The notes beneath the pieces are model-generated. The model was given only the letters and a program-made list of their open reading frames with translations. It was not told the DNA's origin and searched no databases. Made by a program: the position numbers and the translations under genes. Shown piece after piece: positions 25,098 through 36,155 of a stretch of DNA of 64,000 nucleotides; the first letter of the stretch is position 1, and every line of letters starts with the position of its first letter. Source of the DNA: Teratosphaeria epicoccoides (Eukaryota > Ascomycota > Dothideomycetes > Mycosphaerellales > Teratosphaeriaceae); assembly GCA_021401465.1 (NCBI GenBank), contig JADDMT010000146.1, positions 1 to 64,000 on the forward strand, read 5' to 3'.

Positions 25098-25881
25098 TAT
25101 AGCTAAGACGGGTTAATTGATCTTAATTGATTGATTAAAGAAGAAGGAGCTCTAGTACAGACCCGCAGACACGGCGAGGCGCAAGCTAAGCAAAGTAGGA
25201 GCGGAGGTCGATGTTAGTGTCTTAGAACAGGAAAGTTTAGGAAGCGACGAGGTTTTTATACCCTCTGACAGCCCCCCTGTTGCCTACCGCAACCGTTAAG
25301 CTAGTAACTCGAACTACATGCGCAGAGTACCTGCCTTTAGTTGACTTACAAGGGGACCGAATGATGTAATAACAGATAACGCGGCTGTCACGCATGTGCG
25401 CTAACTGCACTTGTGCTAGCCTACTAGCATGGAAATGTAGCGAGGCCCGCGCTAGGAGCGCGCTCCTGCCGTTTCGAGCGGCGCGCGTAGAGCGTCCGCG
25501 TACTTTCCTACTACCCTAAGGTTCTGCGACACGTTCTCCACGGTCACGACTAAATAGGGACGGCCAAGCTACTTGGCAAGGCCGGCGCGCATGCTCGCCC
25601 TATAATTTCAAGGATTAACTGAAGTACGCACTCGTGGTTTCCTGATATCTCGATCCGCATGTAAAGCGAAGGTGTTACGAAGCCGCCTAACATGTGACAG
25701 ATTAAAACCCGCCCGAGTTAGCAGCCTCCGCCCCGCACTCGCTACGAAGGTGTTAAGGTGTGCGCATGACACATGTTACGTAGGCTATCTACCTATTTAC
25801 CCTTGCGCAGTGTAAGCGTGCTATATCCTATACCCTATATGTTCTACGTGCGTTACTTAGTAAGGCTAGGGACATCCTCAT
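25098..25881 (+). other. Family B downstream region (B2)
   Basis: Counterpart of 11170-11953, presumed to hold the promoter of the opposite-strand gene. No convincing ORF. It contains an inverted GCGCGCTCCTG/GGAGCGCGC segment (about 25451-25480) conserved in all B copies, a possible hairpin. Confidence 0.4.
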
Positions 25882-25895
25882 AGGAGGAGGGGCAG
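25882..25895 (+). promoter_or_regulatory. Polypurine tract of B2
   Basis: AGGAGGAGGGGCAG immediately before the 3' LTR. Confidence 0.87.
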
Positions 25896-26255
25896 TGATA
25901 CGGTTAATACTAGGGGGCCATTAGAGCCGCATGGGTCCTAATGGCCGCCCTTAGCATGTAGTGACCCTGCCACATATAGCAAGGGGGTCCTTCATACATA
26001 CGTTAGCTCGTATGTTGTCTAAGTAGGATTAGTTGTCGACGTAGGACGCCCCTACGTCGCTGACCCTACGGTACCCCTGCGGGGTTAGGCTCGGACATGC
26101 TTTCCCTAATTAAGGAGCGTCAGGGGTTATAAGCACCCTTAGCGCCACCTCTGCGATAAGCAGAAAGCAGCGCTGTCTTGTACCTACTAAAAGGTCGGAT
26201 TACTCTGTCATACTACGAGATATTTTCATATCATATAGCATATACATCTATATCA
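25896..26255 (+). repeat. B2 3' LTR
   Basis: 360 bp with intact TG and CA ends. The best reference for the family B LTR. Confidence 0.95.
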
Positions 26256-26260
26256 TAGAC

Positions 26261-27824
26261 CCCTAGGCTATCTACATCTTATCCCTATGTCATCCGCACT
26301 ATTACTGTAGCCTATACTACAATCTGCGTAAGCCCCCCTTATAATAGGGTAGAAAGGTTACTAACTACTCCCTTCTTCCTACTATAATGCTTGTGAATAA
26401 AACTTGTCTTTAGACTACTATCTCCCTTATATAGCTCGTTTACCGTACTAGCTACTACGCCGCTATCTCTATGCCGTAGGCAGTCTCTAAAGCCTTCTAT
26501 AGTTGACAGCTGTAGCTTCTAAGTTGTCTACATCCTCCTATGCCTTTCCTTATACGCTAGGAGGCGCATCTAGTCCACAAACTATTCGATAATCTTGTCT
26601 TTAACCTCTACGCTCTCTAACATTCCCTTATACTTCTTGACTACTAGAAACCGAAGTCGAGGCAGCTAAGTAGTAATAATAGTCATGCAGAGTACGAACT
26701 ACTTAGACTACACGAAACTGTAGAGGTCCGCATTAATGTCATCTGAATTCTAGTAAATACATACATACCTGCCTACTATGTTAGTAGTAGCTAAGCAGCT
26801 ACTACGACTAAAATATGCTACTGTTAAATCACATCTACCTGCTATTACTGTATAAAATCAACAGGGACTATAGCTCTTACTAGCATGCTAGTCTCATAGG
26901 AGCTAGGAAACAAGTAACCTATAAGTAATACTATCTCTACTAGCTCGCTAGACTTTAGGAAACATGGCTAGACCCCCCTTTAGAACACTACTATGTCTCT
27001 ACGCCTGCCTGCTTGCTAGCCTACTATAGCCTTAGAAACATGTGTCGAGATGCACATATGTACTTGTTAGCGTATCTCGTTCCTCTGCATGTAGTACTAG
27101 ACGATAAACAGCTTATTCATTGTGCTATTCAAAGTAGCTAAGTTGTTACGGGCTCCTGCGACGACGTCGCCAAACTCGCCCTATAGACGCTCCCTAAACT
27201 ATGGAGAGAACTCGTTGTATAATAGCTCTATGTCGTATGTATTCTACAGGCCTTAGTAGAATGCCTAGGTATACTAGTCTTCTGTCTTGTACTCGACATT
27301 GACCTTCTTTTAGCCTGACTAATTAGCGTCTTCTGTCTTCATTACAATGAAGACAACCTTCCTATTCCTTTTGCTCCTAAACACACAGACCCCCCTAAAA
27401 CTCATCTAAGGGGCGTTAGGGGTCCTATTGTAACTAATAACAGTTAGCCTACTAAAGAAAAGCTCATGTATACCTAGCGGTCTAGTAAGTAGCACTTCGA
27501 ATACCTTGTTTGTAATTAGAGGCAGTATACTATTAGCCTGCTCCCTTGTTACACGACTCGCTATGTCCTCCCCTTTAAAGATCTTCTTAAACGGCAGGAT
27601 TTTGACGCATCTAGTAAACATGAAGTTAGTAACTAGTCGTTATATCTTAGGGTTAACTGCATACTAATTCCTATTCTAGGTTAGCTGCTTAGCGTAGCTG
27701 TCCTTATAGTTGTCGTGCTAGTTAATTATCTAGCAATTCTTGCTATAGTAGGCTACTGCCTAACATAGGCACTTCTTAAGTAGGCTGTTAATGCTACAAT
27801 TAGCGCTTTAAGCGACTATGCTAG
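26261..27824 (-). pseudogene. C2 cargo gene, second copy of the unrecognised C1 gene
   Basis: Reverse-complement counterpart of about 50290-51730 in C1. Read on the minus strand it contains the PFKKIFKGEDIASRVTREQANS segment in pieces, and an open 71-codon stretch at 27406-27621. The homology shows the gene was part of the ancestral C element and not a late capture in C1 alone. The part nearest 26261-26394 is absent from C1. Function not recognised. It is truncated on its 5' side by the A3 LTR. Confidence 0.6.
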
Positions 27825-28236
27825 TGTCATGAGTGTTAGGAGTACTACGGGTTTTAGGATCATGAGGGTCCTAAGTGCTATAAGTCATAGGCATGGTCAT
27901 AGGAGAAAGGATCTGTCACGTGAGGACAGATCTACAGGCCTATAAGGAAGAAGGGATCTGTCATGGGATAATAGACCCTTAGATCTGTAGGGATAGTCTA
28001 CAGATCTACAGACATAGATCTATCAGGTCTGTCGACAGATCTAACAGAGCTGCTCTGTCTCTCTAGTATATAGGGATAGCTTCAGGATAGGTAGTTAGGA
28101 GCTTCGTGCTTAATTTAATTCCCTTTCCTTAGGGGATAGTTAGTTACAAGGTTAACTACTATTGTCGATATTCTTCACAGCTCTGCGAGTCTAACACCTA
28201 GTTACCTTCCTGCTATTAGCACCTACCCTTATGACA
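27825..28236 (+). repeat. Family A LTR (A3 5' LTR, 412 bp)
   Basis: Begins TGTCATGAG and ends CTTATGACA in sense orientation. Flanked on the left by GCTAG (27820-27824). Contains a hairpin-forming GGATCTGTCACGTGAGGACA-type segment and AGATCT repeats. Confidence 0.9.
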
Positions 28237-28295
28237 TTTTGAGTACCACTTGTGAGGAAGCATCAGGGGACTCGTCGAGGACTTAACATACGCCT

Positions 28296-28900
28296 ATTTT
28301 AAGTAGTTCTATAGCTATTAGTTTAACTTCTAGCGACAATTAACTAACACTATGAGAACAAGTTGCTGCTATACCTTAAATTACGTAGTAGCTCGAATCT
28401 ATTTACCTTAGCGAGATAGCTCTAGCATCTGTCGCAGGTTCAACTACTAGGAATAGACATAGTAACAACGGCTTCAAGAAAGGAAGCCCTACAGAGTTTA
28501 CAGGACAACGATCTTAGGTCGAGATGTTTATCCTATAATGCTAGTTAGCATTTAATGTAGATACAGAACGGTTTATAACACATCATAAGCGAATGATGTA
28601 CATTGTCTCTTACCTAAAGGGACTAGCGTTCAAGTTTATCTAGCCTCATCTAACAGATTATCTAGATCACATCGGCAACGTTAAAGCTAGGAAGACAACA
28701 ACTAGGGAGATTCTTAACTTAGACAAGTCTTTGTTTAAGGCATTACGCGAAGCTTTTAGGCTTAGTAATAAGTAACAAGAGGCCGAGAGAGCTCTCCTAG
28801 GAATCTAGCAGAAAGGTTCTGCTGTTAAGTACCGCGCGGACTTTTAGACCCTCTCTGCTCGAGTCGACTAGAATGATAATGCTTTAGCCGCTTAGTTCTA
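28296..28900 (+). pseudogene. Family A gag, 5' part (A3)
   Basis: The N-terminal gag region, matching the minus-strand gags of A1 and A5. The start codon position reads ATT here where A1 and A5 have ATG. The frame is interrupted at 28900 by the A5 insertion and resumes after the target duplication at 33207-33211, in the middle of the word that reads AQFYQGLKE across the join. RIP stops are present. Confidence 0.85.
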
Positions 28901-29350
28901 TGTCATAAGGGTAGGTGCTAATAGCAGGAAGGTAACTAGGTATTAGACTCGCAGAGCTGTGAAGAATATCGACAATAGTAGTTAACCTTGTAACTAACTA
29001 TCCCCTAGGGAAAGGGAATTAAATTAAGCACGAAGCTCCTAACTGCCTGTCCTAAAGCTATCCCTATATACTAGAGAGACAGAGCAGCTCTGTTAGATCT
29101 GTCGACAGACCCGACAGATCCATGTCTATAGATCTGTAGACTAACCCTATAGATCTAAGGGTCTGTTATCCTGTAACAGGTCCCTTCTTCCTTATAGGCC
29201 TGTAGATCTGTAGACTAACCCTATAGATCCGGGGATCTGTCCTTATGTGACAGATCCTTTCTCCTATGACTATGCCTATGACTTATAGTACTCCTATGAC
29301 TATACCTATAACTCATAGCACTTAGGACCCTTATGATCCTACTTATGACA
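28901..29350 (-). repeat. A5 3' LTR (450 bp)
   Basis: TGTCATAAGG to CTTATGACA. Shorter than its partner because the partner has an AT-rich insert and a roughly 20-bp segment near its end. Confidence 0.9.
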
Positions 29351-29430
29351 CTATCCCCCTCTTAGCCTAGCTCGTCCCTAAGCTACCTTATTAGTACGGG
29401 GTTTCTCTTGTCATTTCCTTTTATGCTATA

Positions 29431-30168
29431 ATGTCTTCTCTTTCTATATTACTACCTTATGTCATCCTAGACACAGACGCCCCTTTAACGCAGAAACGTA
29501 AACGCCGCGCGAATCGAATCTATCGTTAGGGCCAGGACAGCATGAAGTCCTATACTTAGTGTCAAGAGTTAAAGCTCGTTTGTTAGGTGCACATTTCCTT
29601 AGGGAAATGTTCGTAATGTTACTTTAGTAACTGTCGGAGTTATAACGCGAAGGTAACAGAGGTCAAATAGAAGAAGTTAGGCGATTAGCGGAAAAGACTA
29701 ATTACTGATCTTAATCGTGCGAAGGCGGTCTTAGCCAAGGCTTCGCAGAAGATAATAGAGGCGCATGTAAAGGAGATACGTCTTCGAAAACAGTTAGATG
29801 CGGTCGACTAGGAGATCGAGGATAGTCGCGCTCTCGAGGAGCGTGAGATTAGGGAGGATGAGGCTAAGGAACAGGCTCTCTCGCAGGCTGGGTTTCTTCT
29901 TGACCTAGATCCTTCGGCAGGCCTCGCTCTTAGTCCTACGACATAGAGCGTAATAGAGGGTTTTACTAACGCCTCATACTAGGGTTTCCTGGATAGCGTG
30001 ATAGCCAAGCCGATCGACGGCGTCCCGTAGGAGTCTAGTCGTAGCTTAGGATCTTCTTCCTAGGTTCGTTCCTTTCACGAAACTTCGTATCTTTTAGTAA
30101 CAGTTTCGCAGATGTTCTAGGGGTTCCTAGGTGTTCTCGGTACTCCTATATCCTTCCTATTTTACTAA
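29431..30168 (+). pseudogene. Family A opposite-strand gene (738 bp): Cys-rich, helical protein (A5)
   Basis: A 245-codon frame on the strand opposite gag-pol, starting at ATG 80 bp inside the 3' LTR. Residues 21-29 (QKRKRRANR) form a basic cluster. Cysteines at 44, 51, 60, 63 and 68 are spaced C-x6-C-x8-C-x2-C-x4-C. From about residue 72 to 160 the sequence is charged and Ala/Leu rich, consistent with a long helix or coiled coil. The C-terminus is Ser- and aromatic-rich. About ten TAG/TAA stops interrupt it, and all fit Gln or Trp codons changed by RIP. The last 70-odd bases overlap the pol frame tail to tail. The same 738-bp frame exists at 55563-56300. Function unknown. Confidence 0.73.
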
Positions 30169-32605
30169 GTACTCTTGCTGTCTGTCCCGCTAGCAAGTGT
30201 CGACAATCTTTTCGACAGTGTACTCTAGTTCTTCTACTTTAGGGTCAAGTAGTAAGGGTTCCGTTTGCAGTGCGGCGTCTAGCGCTACTTGTTCTAGCAG
30301 AGAGACATAGAACGCAGGGTGTATTCTCATCTGCTTAGGTAGCTATAACTTAAAATTAACTAGTCCTTTCTTGGCCTTAATCCTGAATAGTTCTAGTTTT
30401 ATAGCGTCTAGTTTTTTACTCGGCTTGTCTGATTTAATGTGACAGCAGAGGAGATATACCTTGTCCCCCTCCTTTAGAATTAGTCCCCTAATTCTCTTAC
30501 GATTTACGTACTATGCCATGTTCTAGTAATAGAACTGCAGGTCGAGTCGTGCTATCTTAGTCTCTTCGTCAACTACTCCTTAGTTGTACGTGACTAGCTT
30601 TCTATTAATCGCTTGTAGCGAGAAAGCATTCGTCTTTGCCTGTAGCTTTATCCTAGCTATCCTGGCAAACTTAGGCGTCATGAAGATTCTAGTACATCCT
30701 GAATCTATTAAGGCCCTAGCTAGTGTCTCGTCAATGTGCACCTATACTCTAAGGTTGTTCGCGTATCTGGCGCCGATTACGGCACATCGTTATAGCCCTG
30801 TCTAGTCTGTCCGTAGGTCTAATTCTAGCGGACCTTGTCGTTTCCCGAATAACTGTCTTCACGGACTAGGTTAGGGATCGTACGGTCTTGGCTTCTTCTC
30901 TAAGCGTTACCGTTTTCTGGCCTAAGAGGTCGTTCTCGCTCTTAGCCTCGCTGTTCCTGCGCGTTTCTTACATACTCTATCTTTAAGTAGTAGACTTAGA
31001 GTTATAGCGCTCGTGGAATCTGAATACCTTTGTAGGTTAGGTAGCCTCCCTAGGGCGTAAACTCTACCCCGAACGGTACAATTTCTTAGACAACTTTCTA
31101 ATGCGCGTGAGGTTAAGCTACGACTAGTAGTCTCCTTAGGTATCGTCGCATACGGTCGGCTAGTTCGTCATACTAAAGCTAGTTGACATGTTGTACTCTA
31201 TTAATCTATAGGCAAGCCTAAGCCTACTAGCTCTGTATGATTCGGATAATATCGAGCCTAATGTCATGCGGCGGCATAGCCTATCGCTCTATGCTCTCGT
31301 CTTCCTCAGAATCGGGAATAACAGCTTCGACAATCTCGTAGTTGTCGTCTGAACCTTCTTCTTCTTCTTCTAGCTCCTGTTGCCTTAGGACTGTTATACT
31401 AGAAGGTGTACCTCTTAGCGCACAGATCGACTATGCCTTGTTTTAGCTAGGGTACTATCCGGAACCATCTTTATTACTTATGTGAATTTGACAATCGTCG
31501 TCGTAGCACGCAGTCTAAGTAAGTGCGGCATAGTCCGGTTCTCGAGTAGCGGCGGCCTTTCGCTAAGGCGCCGTTGTTGTCGCGCGAGCCTGCTCTATCC
31601 TAGGCAGTTCCTGTCGTTGCTTCTTAGCAAAACACTTGCGGGCAAAGTGTCCTTTCTTTCTACAGGTGTAGCCCTCGAGATTACTCTTGTCGATGGCTTC
31701 TTTAGACCATTCTAGGGAGGAGAGCCCTTCCGTAGCTTTCCTTGGGGTCTATTCCTTAGACGCCCCTTAGTCGCATCTAACTCCATAGGTTAGAGACCGT
31801 AGTAATTGCTTCGCCATTTTAGTGCTAATCGTTAGACCTTATAGTTAGCCTGCGCTAGCTTGCGATTTCTATGTTGTCGTTCTTGCTGTTATTCCTAGAT
31901 GCGATTATCGATTCTAATCGCGAGATCGCTCATTTCCTTGAATGTCGTTAGCTAATCTCCTCAGGCAATTTCGTCCTTAACTGTCTCCTTTAGTCCCTAG
32001 TAGAACTAAGCGGCTAAAGCATTATCATTCTAGTCGCCTTGAGCAGAGAGAGTCTAAAGGTCCGCGCGGTACTTAATGGCGGAACCCTTCTGCTAGATTC
32101 CTAGGAGAGCTCTCTCGGCCTCTTGTTGCTTATTACCGAGCCTAAACAGTTCGCGTAATGCCTTAAACAAAGACTTGTCTAAGTTGAGAATCTCCCTAGT
32201 TGTCGTCTTCCTAGCTTCAACGTTACTAACGTAATCGAGATAATCTGTTAGATGAGGCTAGATAAACTCGAACGCCGGTCCCTTCAGGTAAGAGACAATG
32301 TATATCATTTACTTATGATGTGTTGTAAACCGTTCTGTATCTACGTTAAATGCTAACTAGCATTATAGGATAAACATCTCGACCTGAGATTATTGTCCTA
32401 TAAACTCTGTAGGGCTTCCTATCTTAAAGCCGTTATTGCCGTGTCTATTCCCGGTAGTTAAACCTGCGACAGATGCTAGAGCTATCTCGCTAAGGTAAAT
32501 AGATTTAAGCTACTACGTAATTTAAGGTATAGTAGCAACTTGTTCTCGTAGTGTTAGTTAATTGTCGCTAGAAGTTAAACTAACAGCTAAAGAACTACTT
32601 AACAT
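30094..32605 (-). pseudogene. Family A gag fused to integrase C-terminus and chromodomain (A5)
   Basis: Start ATG at 32603-32605. Gag runs to a degenerate zinc knuckle region, then to the first part of protease. Near 30556 the sequence jumps from protease to the integrase C-terminus, with only a few shared bases at the join. A chromodomain with YLVKWEGY-like core follows at about 30115-30240, then stop TAA at 30094-30096. No polymerase or catalytic integrase is encoded, so mobility would have depended on full-length copies. Confidence 0.85.
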
Positions 32606-32664
32606 AGGTGTATGTTAAGTGCTCGACGAGTCCCCTAATACTTCCTCAGAAGTAGTGCTCCAAA

Positions 32665-33206
32665 TGTCATAAGGGTAGGTTCTAATAGCAGGAAGGTAAC
32701 TAGGTATTAGACTTGCAGAGCTGTAAAGAATATCGATAATAGCAGTTAACCTTGTAACTAACTATCCCCTAGGGAAAGGGAATTAAATTAAGCACGAAGC
32801 TCCTAACTACCTGTCCTAAAGCCATCCCTATATACTAGAGAGACAGAGTAGCTCTATTAGATTAGTCGACAGACCTAAGAGATCTATGTCTATAGATCTA
32901 TAGAATAACCTAGATTAAGAGGAAGTGTAGCAATAGAGTTTAAATAGTGTATTTGATTATTGTCTTTTTACCTTTATTAGCCTACAGATCTAAGGGTCTG
33001 TTATCCTATAATAGGTCCCTTCTTCCTTGCAGGCCTAAAGATCTGTAGACTAACCCTACAGATCCGGGGATCTATCCTCATGTGACAGATCCTTTCTCCT
33101 ATGACTATGCCTATGACTTATAGTACTCCTATGACTATACCTATGACTTATAGCACTTAGGACCCTCATGATCCTGAAAACTACAGTACTCCTAACACTT
33201 ATGACA
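32665..33206 (-). repeat. A5 5' LTR (542 bp, with AT-rich insert)
   Basis: Longest A LTR in the window. It has about 70 extra AT-rich bases near 32907-32980 that other copies lack. The bases beyond the inner edge, TTTGGAGCACTACTTC on the minus strand, may include a primer-binding site starting TGG. Confidence 0.85.
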
Positions 33207-33211
33207 TTCTA

Positions 33212-34384
33212 CTAGGGACTAAAGGAGATAGTTAAAGACGAAATTGCCTGAGGAGATTATCTAACGACATTCAAGGAAATAAGCGATCTCGCAATTAGAA
33301 TCGATAATCGCGTCTAGGAATGACAGCAAGAACGACAATATAGAAATCGCAAGCTAGCACAGGCTAACCATAAGGTCTAACGATTAGCACTAAAATGGCG
33401 AAGCGATTGCTATAGTCTCTAACCTATAGAGTTAGATGCGACTAAGGGGCGTCCGAGGAATAGACCCTAAGGAAAGCCGCGGAAGGGCTCTCCTCCCTAG
33501 AATAGTCTGAAGAAGCCATTCGACAAGAGTAATCTCGAGTGCTACAACTATAGAAAGAAAGGACACTTTGCCCGCAAGTGTTTTGCTAAGAAGTAATGAC
33601 AGGAACTGCCTAGGATAGAGCAGGCTCGCGCGACAACAACGGCGCCTTAGCAAAAGGCCGCCGCTACTCGAGAACTAGACTATGCCGCACTTACTTAGAC
33701 TACATGCTACGACGACAATTGTCGAATTCACATGAGTAATAAAGATGGTTCTAGATAGTACCCTAGCTAAAACAAGGCATAGTCGATCTGTGCACTAAGA
33801 GGTACACCTTCTAGTACGATAGTCCTAAGGTAACAGGAGCTAGAAGAAGAAGAAGAAGAAGGTTCAGACGACAACTACGAGATTGTCGAAGCCGTCATTC
33901 CTGATTCTAAGGAAGACGAGAGCATAGAGCGATAGGCTATGCCGCTACATGACATTAGGCTCGATATTATCCGAATCATACAGAACTAGTAGGCTTAGGC
34001 TTGCCCATGGATTAATAGAGTATAACACGTCGACTAGCTTTAGTATGACGAACTAGCCGACTGTATGTGACGACACCTAAGGAGACTACCGGTCGTAGCT
34101 TAACCTCACGCGTATTAGAAAGTTGTCTAAGAAATTGTACTATTCGGGGTAGAGTTCACGCCCTAGGGAGGCTACCTAACCCACGAAGGTATTCAGATTC
34201 CACGAGCGCTACGACTCCGAGTATATTACTTAAAGATAGAGTACGCAAGAAACGCGTAGGAACAGCGAGGCTAAGAGTAAGAACGACCTCTTAGGCCAGA
34301 AAACGGTAACGCTTAGAGAAGAAGCCGAGACCGTACGATCCCTAACCTAGTCCGTGAAGACAGTTATTCGGGAAACGACAAGGT
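33212..34384 (+). pseudogene. Family A gag, 3' part, with zinc knuckle (A3)
   Basis: Continues the A3 frame after the A5 insertion. The nucleic-acid-binding knuckle at 33540-33581 reads C-x2-Y-x4-H-x4-C. The second Cys is Tyr here, while A1 keeps it. A Glu-rich run (repeated GAA near 33848) and an acidic linker follow. The frame leads directly into protease at 34385. RIP stops throughout. Confidence 0.87.
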
Positions 34385-35236
34385 CCGCTAGAATTAGACC
34401 TACGGACAGACTAGACAGGGCTGTAACGATGTGCCGCGATCGGCGCCAGATACGCGAACAAGCTTAGAGTATAGGTACACATTGACGAGACACTAGCTAG
34501 GGCCTTAATAGATTCAGGATGTACTAGAATCTTCATGACGCCTAAGTTCGCCAGGACAGCTAGGATAAAGCTACAGGCGAAGACGAATGCTTTCTCGCTA
34601 CAAGCGATTAATAGAAAGCTAGTCACGTACAACTAAGGAGTAGTTGACGAAGAGACTAAGATAATGCCTCTGCGGATAGGACGCTACTAAGAGATGCTCT
34701 AGTTTGACATCACGGAGTTACTAGGCTCGGATGTAGTACTAGGGTTGCCATGGCTAAGAAACACTAACCCCTATATCGACTAGAAGAATGAGAGGATCTA
34801 GTTCCCGGAACTTTTAAGATCGATACCTCTACCTGTAGTACATGACGTACTAGGCAAGATCAAAATATGTGCTATGACTTCAAGCGAGATAGTAGCCGCC
34901 ATTAAGGATCTAGAACAGGAAGTGCACGTCCTATAGGTCAAAGCAACGTAAGCAGAAGTCAGGGTCGAATTCATAGTTCCTAATAAGTATAAAGAGTTCG
35001 CTACTCTTTTCAAGGAAGAACCTGACTAAGAAGCTCTGCTAGAACACTAGGAGTAGGACTACGGGATACCCTTACTCCCTAGCAAGACACTGACGAAGTA
35101 ATTAGTTCGCCTATTATTAGCAGCGAAACTAGAGATTCTCCGGAAATACCTAGAAGACAACCTCCGGAAAGGCTTCATCCGCGAGTCGTAGTCCCTAGCT
35201 AGATATCCGATCCTGTTTGTACCTAAGGGGGAAGAT
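34385..35236 (+). pseudogene. Family A protease and start of reverse transcriptase (A3)
   Basis: Same content as 127-972: protease Asp-Ser-Gly at 34511-34519 and reverse transcriptase N-terminus up to VPKGED, ending at AAGAT (35232-35236). Here the A2 LTR interrupts at exactly the base where the A1 LTR interrupts the telomeric copy. This region is slightly less mutated than 127-972. Confidence 0.87.
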
Positions 35237-35570
35237 TGTCATAAGGGTAGGTGCCGATAGCAGGAAGGTGACTAGGTATTAGACTCGCAGAGCTATGAAG
35301 AATATCGATAATAGTAGTTAACCTTGTAACTAACTATCCCCTAGGGAAAGGGAATTAAATTAAGCACGAAGCTCCTAACTGCCTATCCTGAAGCTATCCC
35401 TATATACTAGAGAGACAGAGCAGCTCTGTTAGATCTGTTAACAGACCCGATAGATCCATGTCTGTAGATCTGTAGACTATCCCTATAGATCTAAGGGTCT
35501 ATTATCCTGTAACAGATCCCTTCTTCCTTATAGGCCTATAGATCTATAGACTAACCCTACAGATCCAGGG
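35237..35570 (-). repeat. Family A LTR, truncated (A2)
   Basis: Same left boundary and same truncated right boundary as 973-1306. Confidence 0.85.
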
Positions 35571-36155
35571 AAATGTTCGTAATGTTACTTTAGCAACTGT
35601 CGGAGTTATAACGCGAAGGTAACAGAGGACAACGCGAAGGTGACAGAGGTCGAATAGAAGAAGTTAGGTAATTAGCGGAAAAGACTAATTACTAATCTCG
35701 ATTATGTAAAGGCAGTCTTAGCTAAGGCTTCATAGAAGATGATAGAGGCGCATGCAAAGGAGATGCATCTTCGAAAACAGTTAGACGCGGTCAACTAGGA
35801 GGTCGAGGATAGTTGCGCTCTTAAGGAGCGTGAGATTAGGGAGGATAAGGCCAAGGAACAGGCTCTCTTGCAGGCTAGGTTTCTTCTTAACCTAGATCCT
35901 TTAGCAGGCCCTACTCTTAGTCCTACGACATAGAGCGTAATAGAGGGTTTTACTAACGCCTTATATTAGGGTTTCCTAGATAGCGTGATAGCCGAGCCGA
36001 TCGACAGTGTCCCGCAGGAGTCTAGTCGTAGCTTAGGATCTTCTTCCTAGGTTCGTTCCTTTCTCGAAACTTCGTATCTTTTGCTGACAGTTTCGCAGAT
36101 GTTCTAGGGGTTCCTAGGTGTTCTCGGTACTCCTATATCCTTCCCATTTTACTAA
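35571..36155 (+). pseudogene. Family A opposite-strand ORF, truncated (A2)
   Basis: As at 1307-1870, but with an extra 21-bp tandem duplication (about 35612-35653) that adds seven codons in frame, repeating the NAKVTE segment just after the cysteine cluster. RIP stops are present. The end overlaps the pol end on the other strand. Confidence 0.65.

Larger units (their letters stand above)
18087..26255 (+). mobile_element. Family B Ty3/gypsy chromovirus, copy B2, complete with TSD TAGAC
   Basis: The best preserved family B copy, 8169 bp, with 360-bp LTRs at 18087-18446 and 25896-26255. Target duplication TAGAC is at 18082-18086 and 26256-26260. The first bases are TAATAC where the 3' LTR has TGATAC, a RIP change in the 5' LTR. 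It inserted into C2. Confidence 0.96.
17561..27824 (+). mobile_element. DNA transposon family C, truncated copy C2 (split by B2)
   Basis: It begins with the same terminal sequence as both ends of C1 (CTTAAAAACCTAACCCCTAA, then GTAG). It continues as the reverse complement of the right end of C1 (50.3-52.05 kb), including the unrecognised cargo gene. B2 is inserted at 18087-26255 with target duplication TAGAC. The copy stops at 27824, where the A3 LTR is inserted. The rest of C2, including any transposase gene, is not seen on the far side. Confidence 0.75.
28901..33206 (-). mobile_element. Internally deleted family A element, copy A5, with TSD TTCTA
   Basis: 4306 bp, bounded by TGTCATAAG and CTTATGACA, with target duplication TTCTA at 28896-28900 and 33207-33211. 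On the minus strand it has a 5' LTR (32665-33206), gag, part of protease fused to the end of integrase at about 30556, a chromodomain, an opposite-strand ORF and a 3' LTR (28901-29350). Reverse transcriptase and most of integrase are gone. It looks like a non-autonomous derivative, inserted into the gag of its own family. Confidence 0.92.
27825..35236 (+). mobile_element. Family A chromovirus, copy A3 (plus strand, split by A5, cut by A2)
   Basis: 5' LTR at 27825-28236, then gag at about 28296-28900 and again from 33212, protease, and the start of reverse transcriptase, ending at 35236 where the A2 LTR begins. The first half of gag is separated from the second by the complete A5 element with target duplication TTCTA. 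The 3' half of A3 is not found beyond A2 or C1. Confidence 0.88.
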
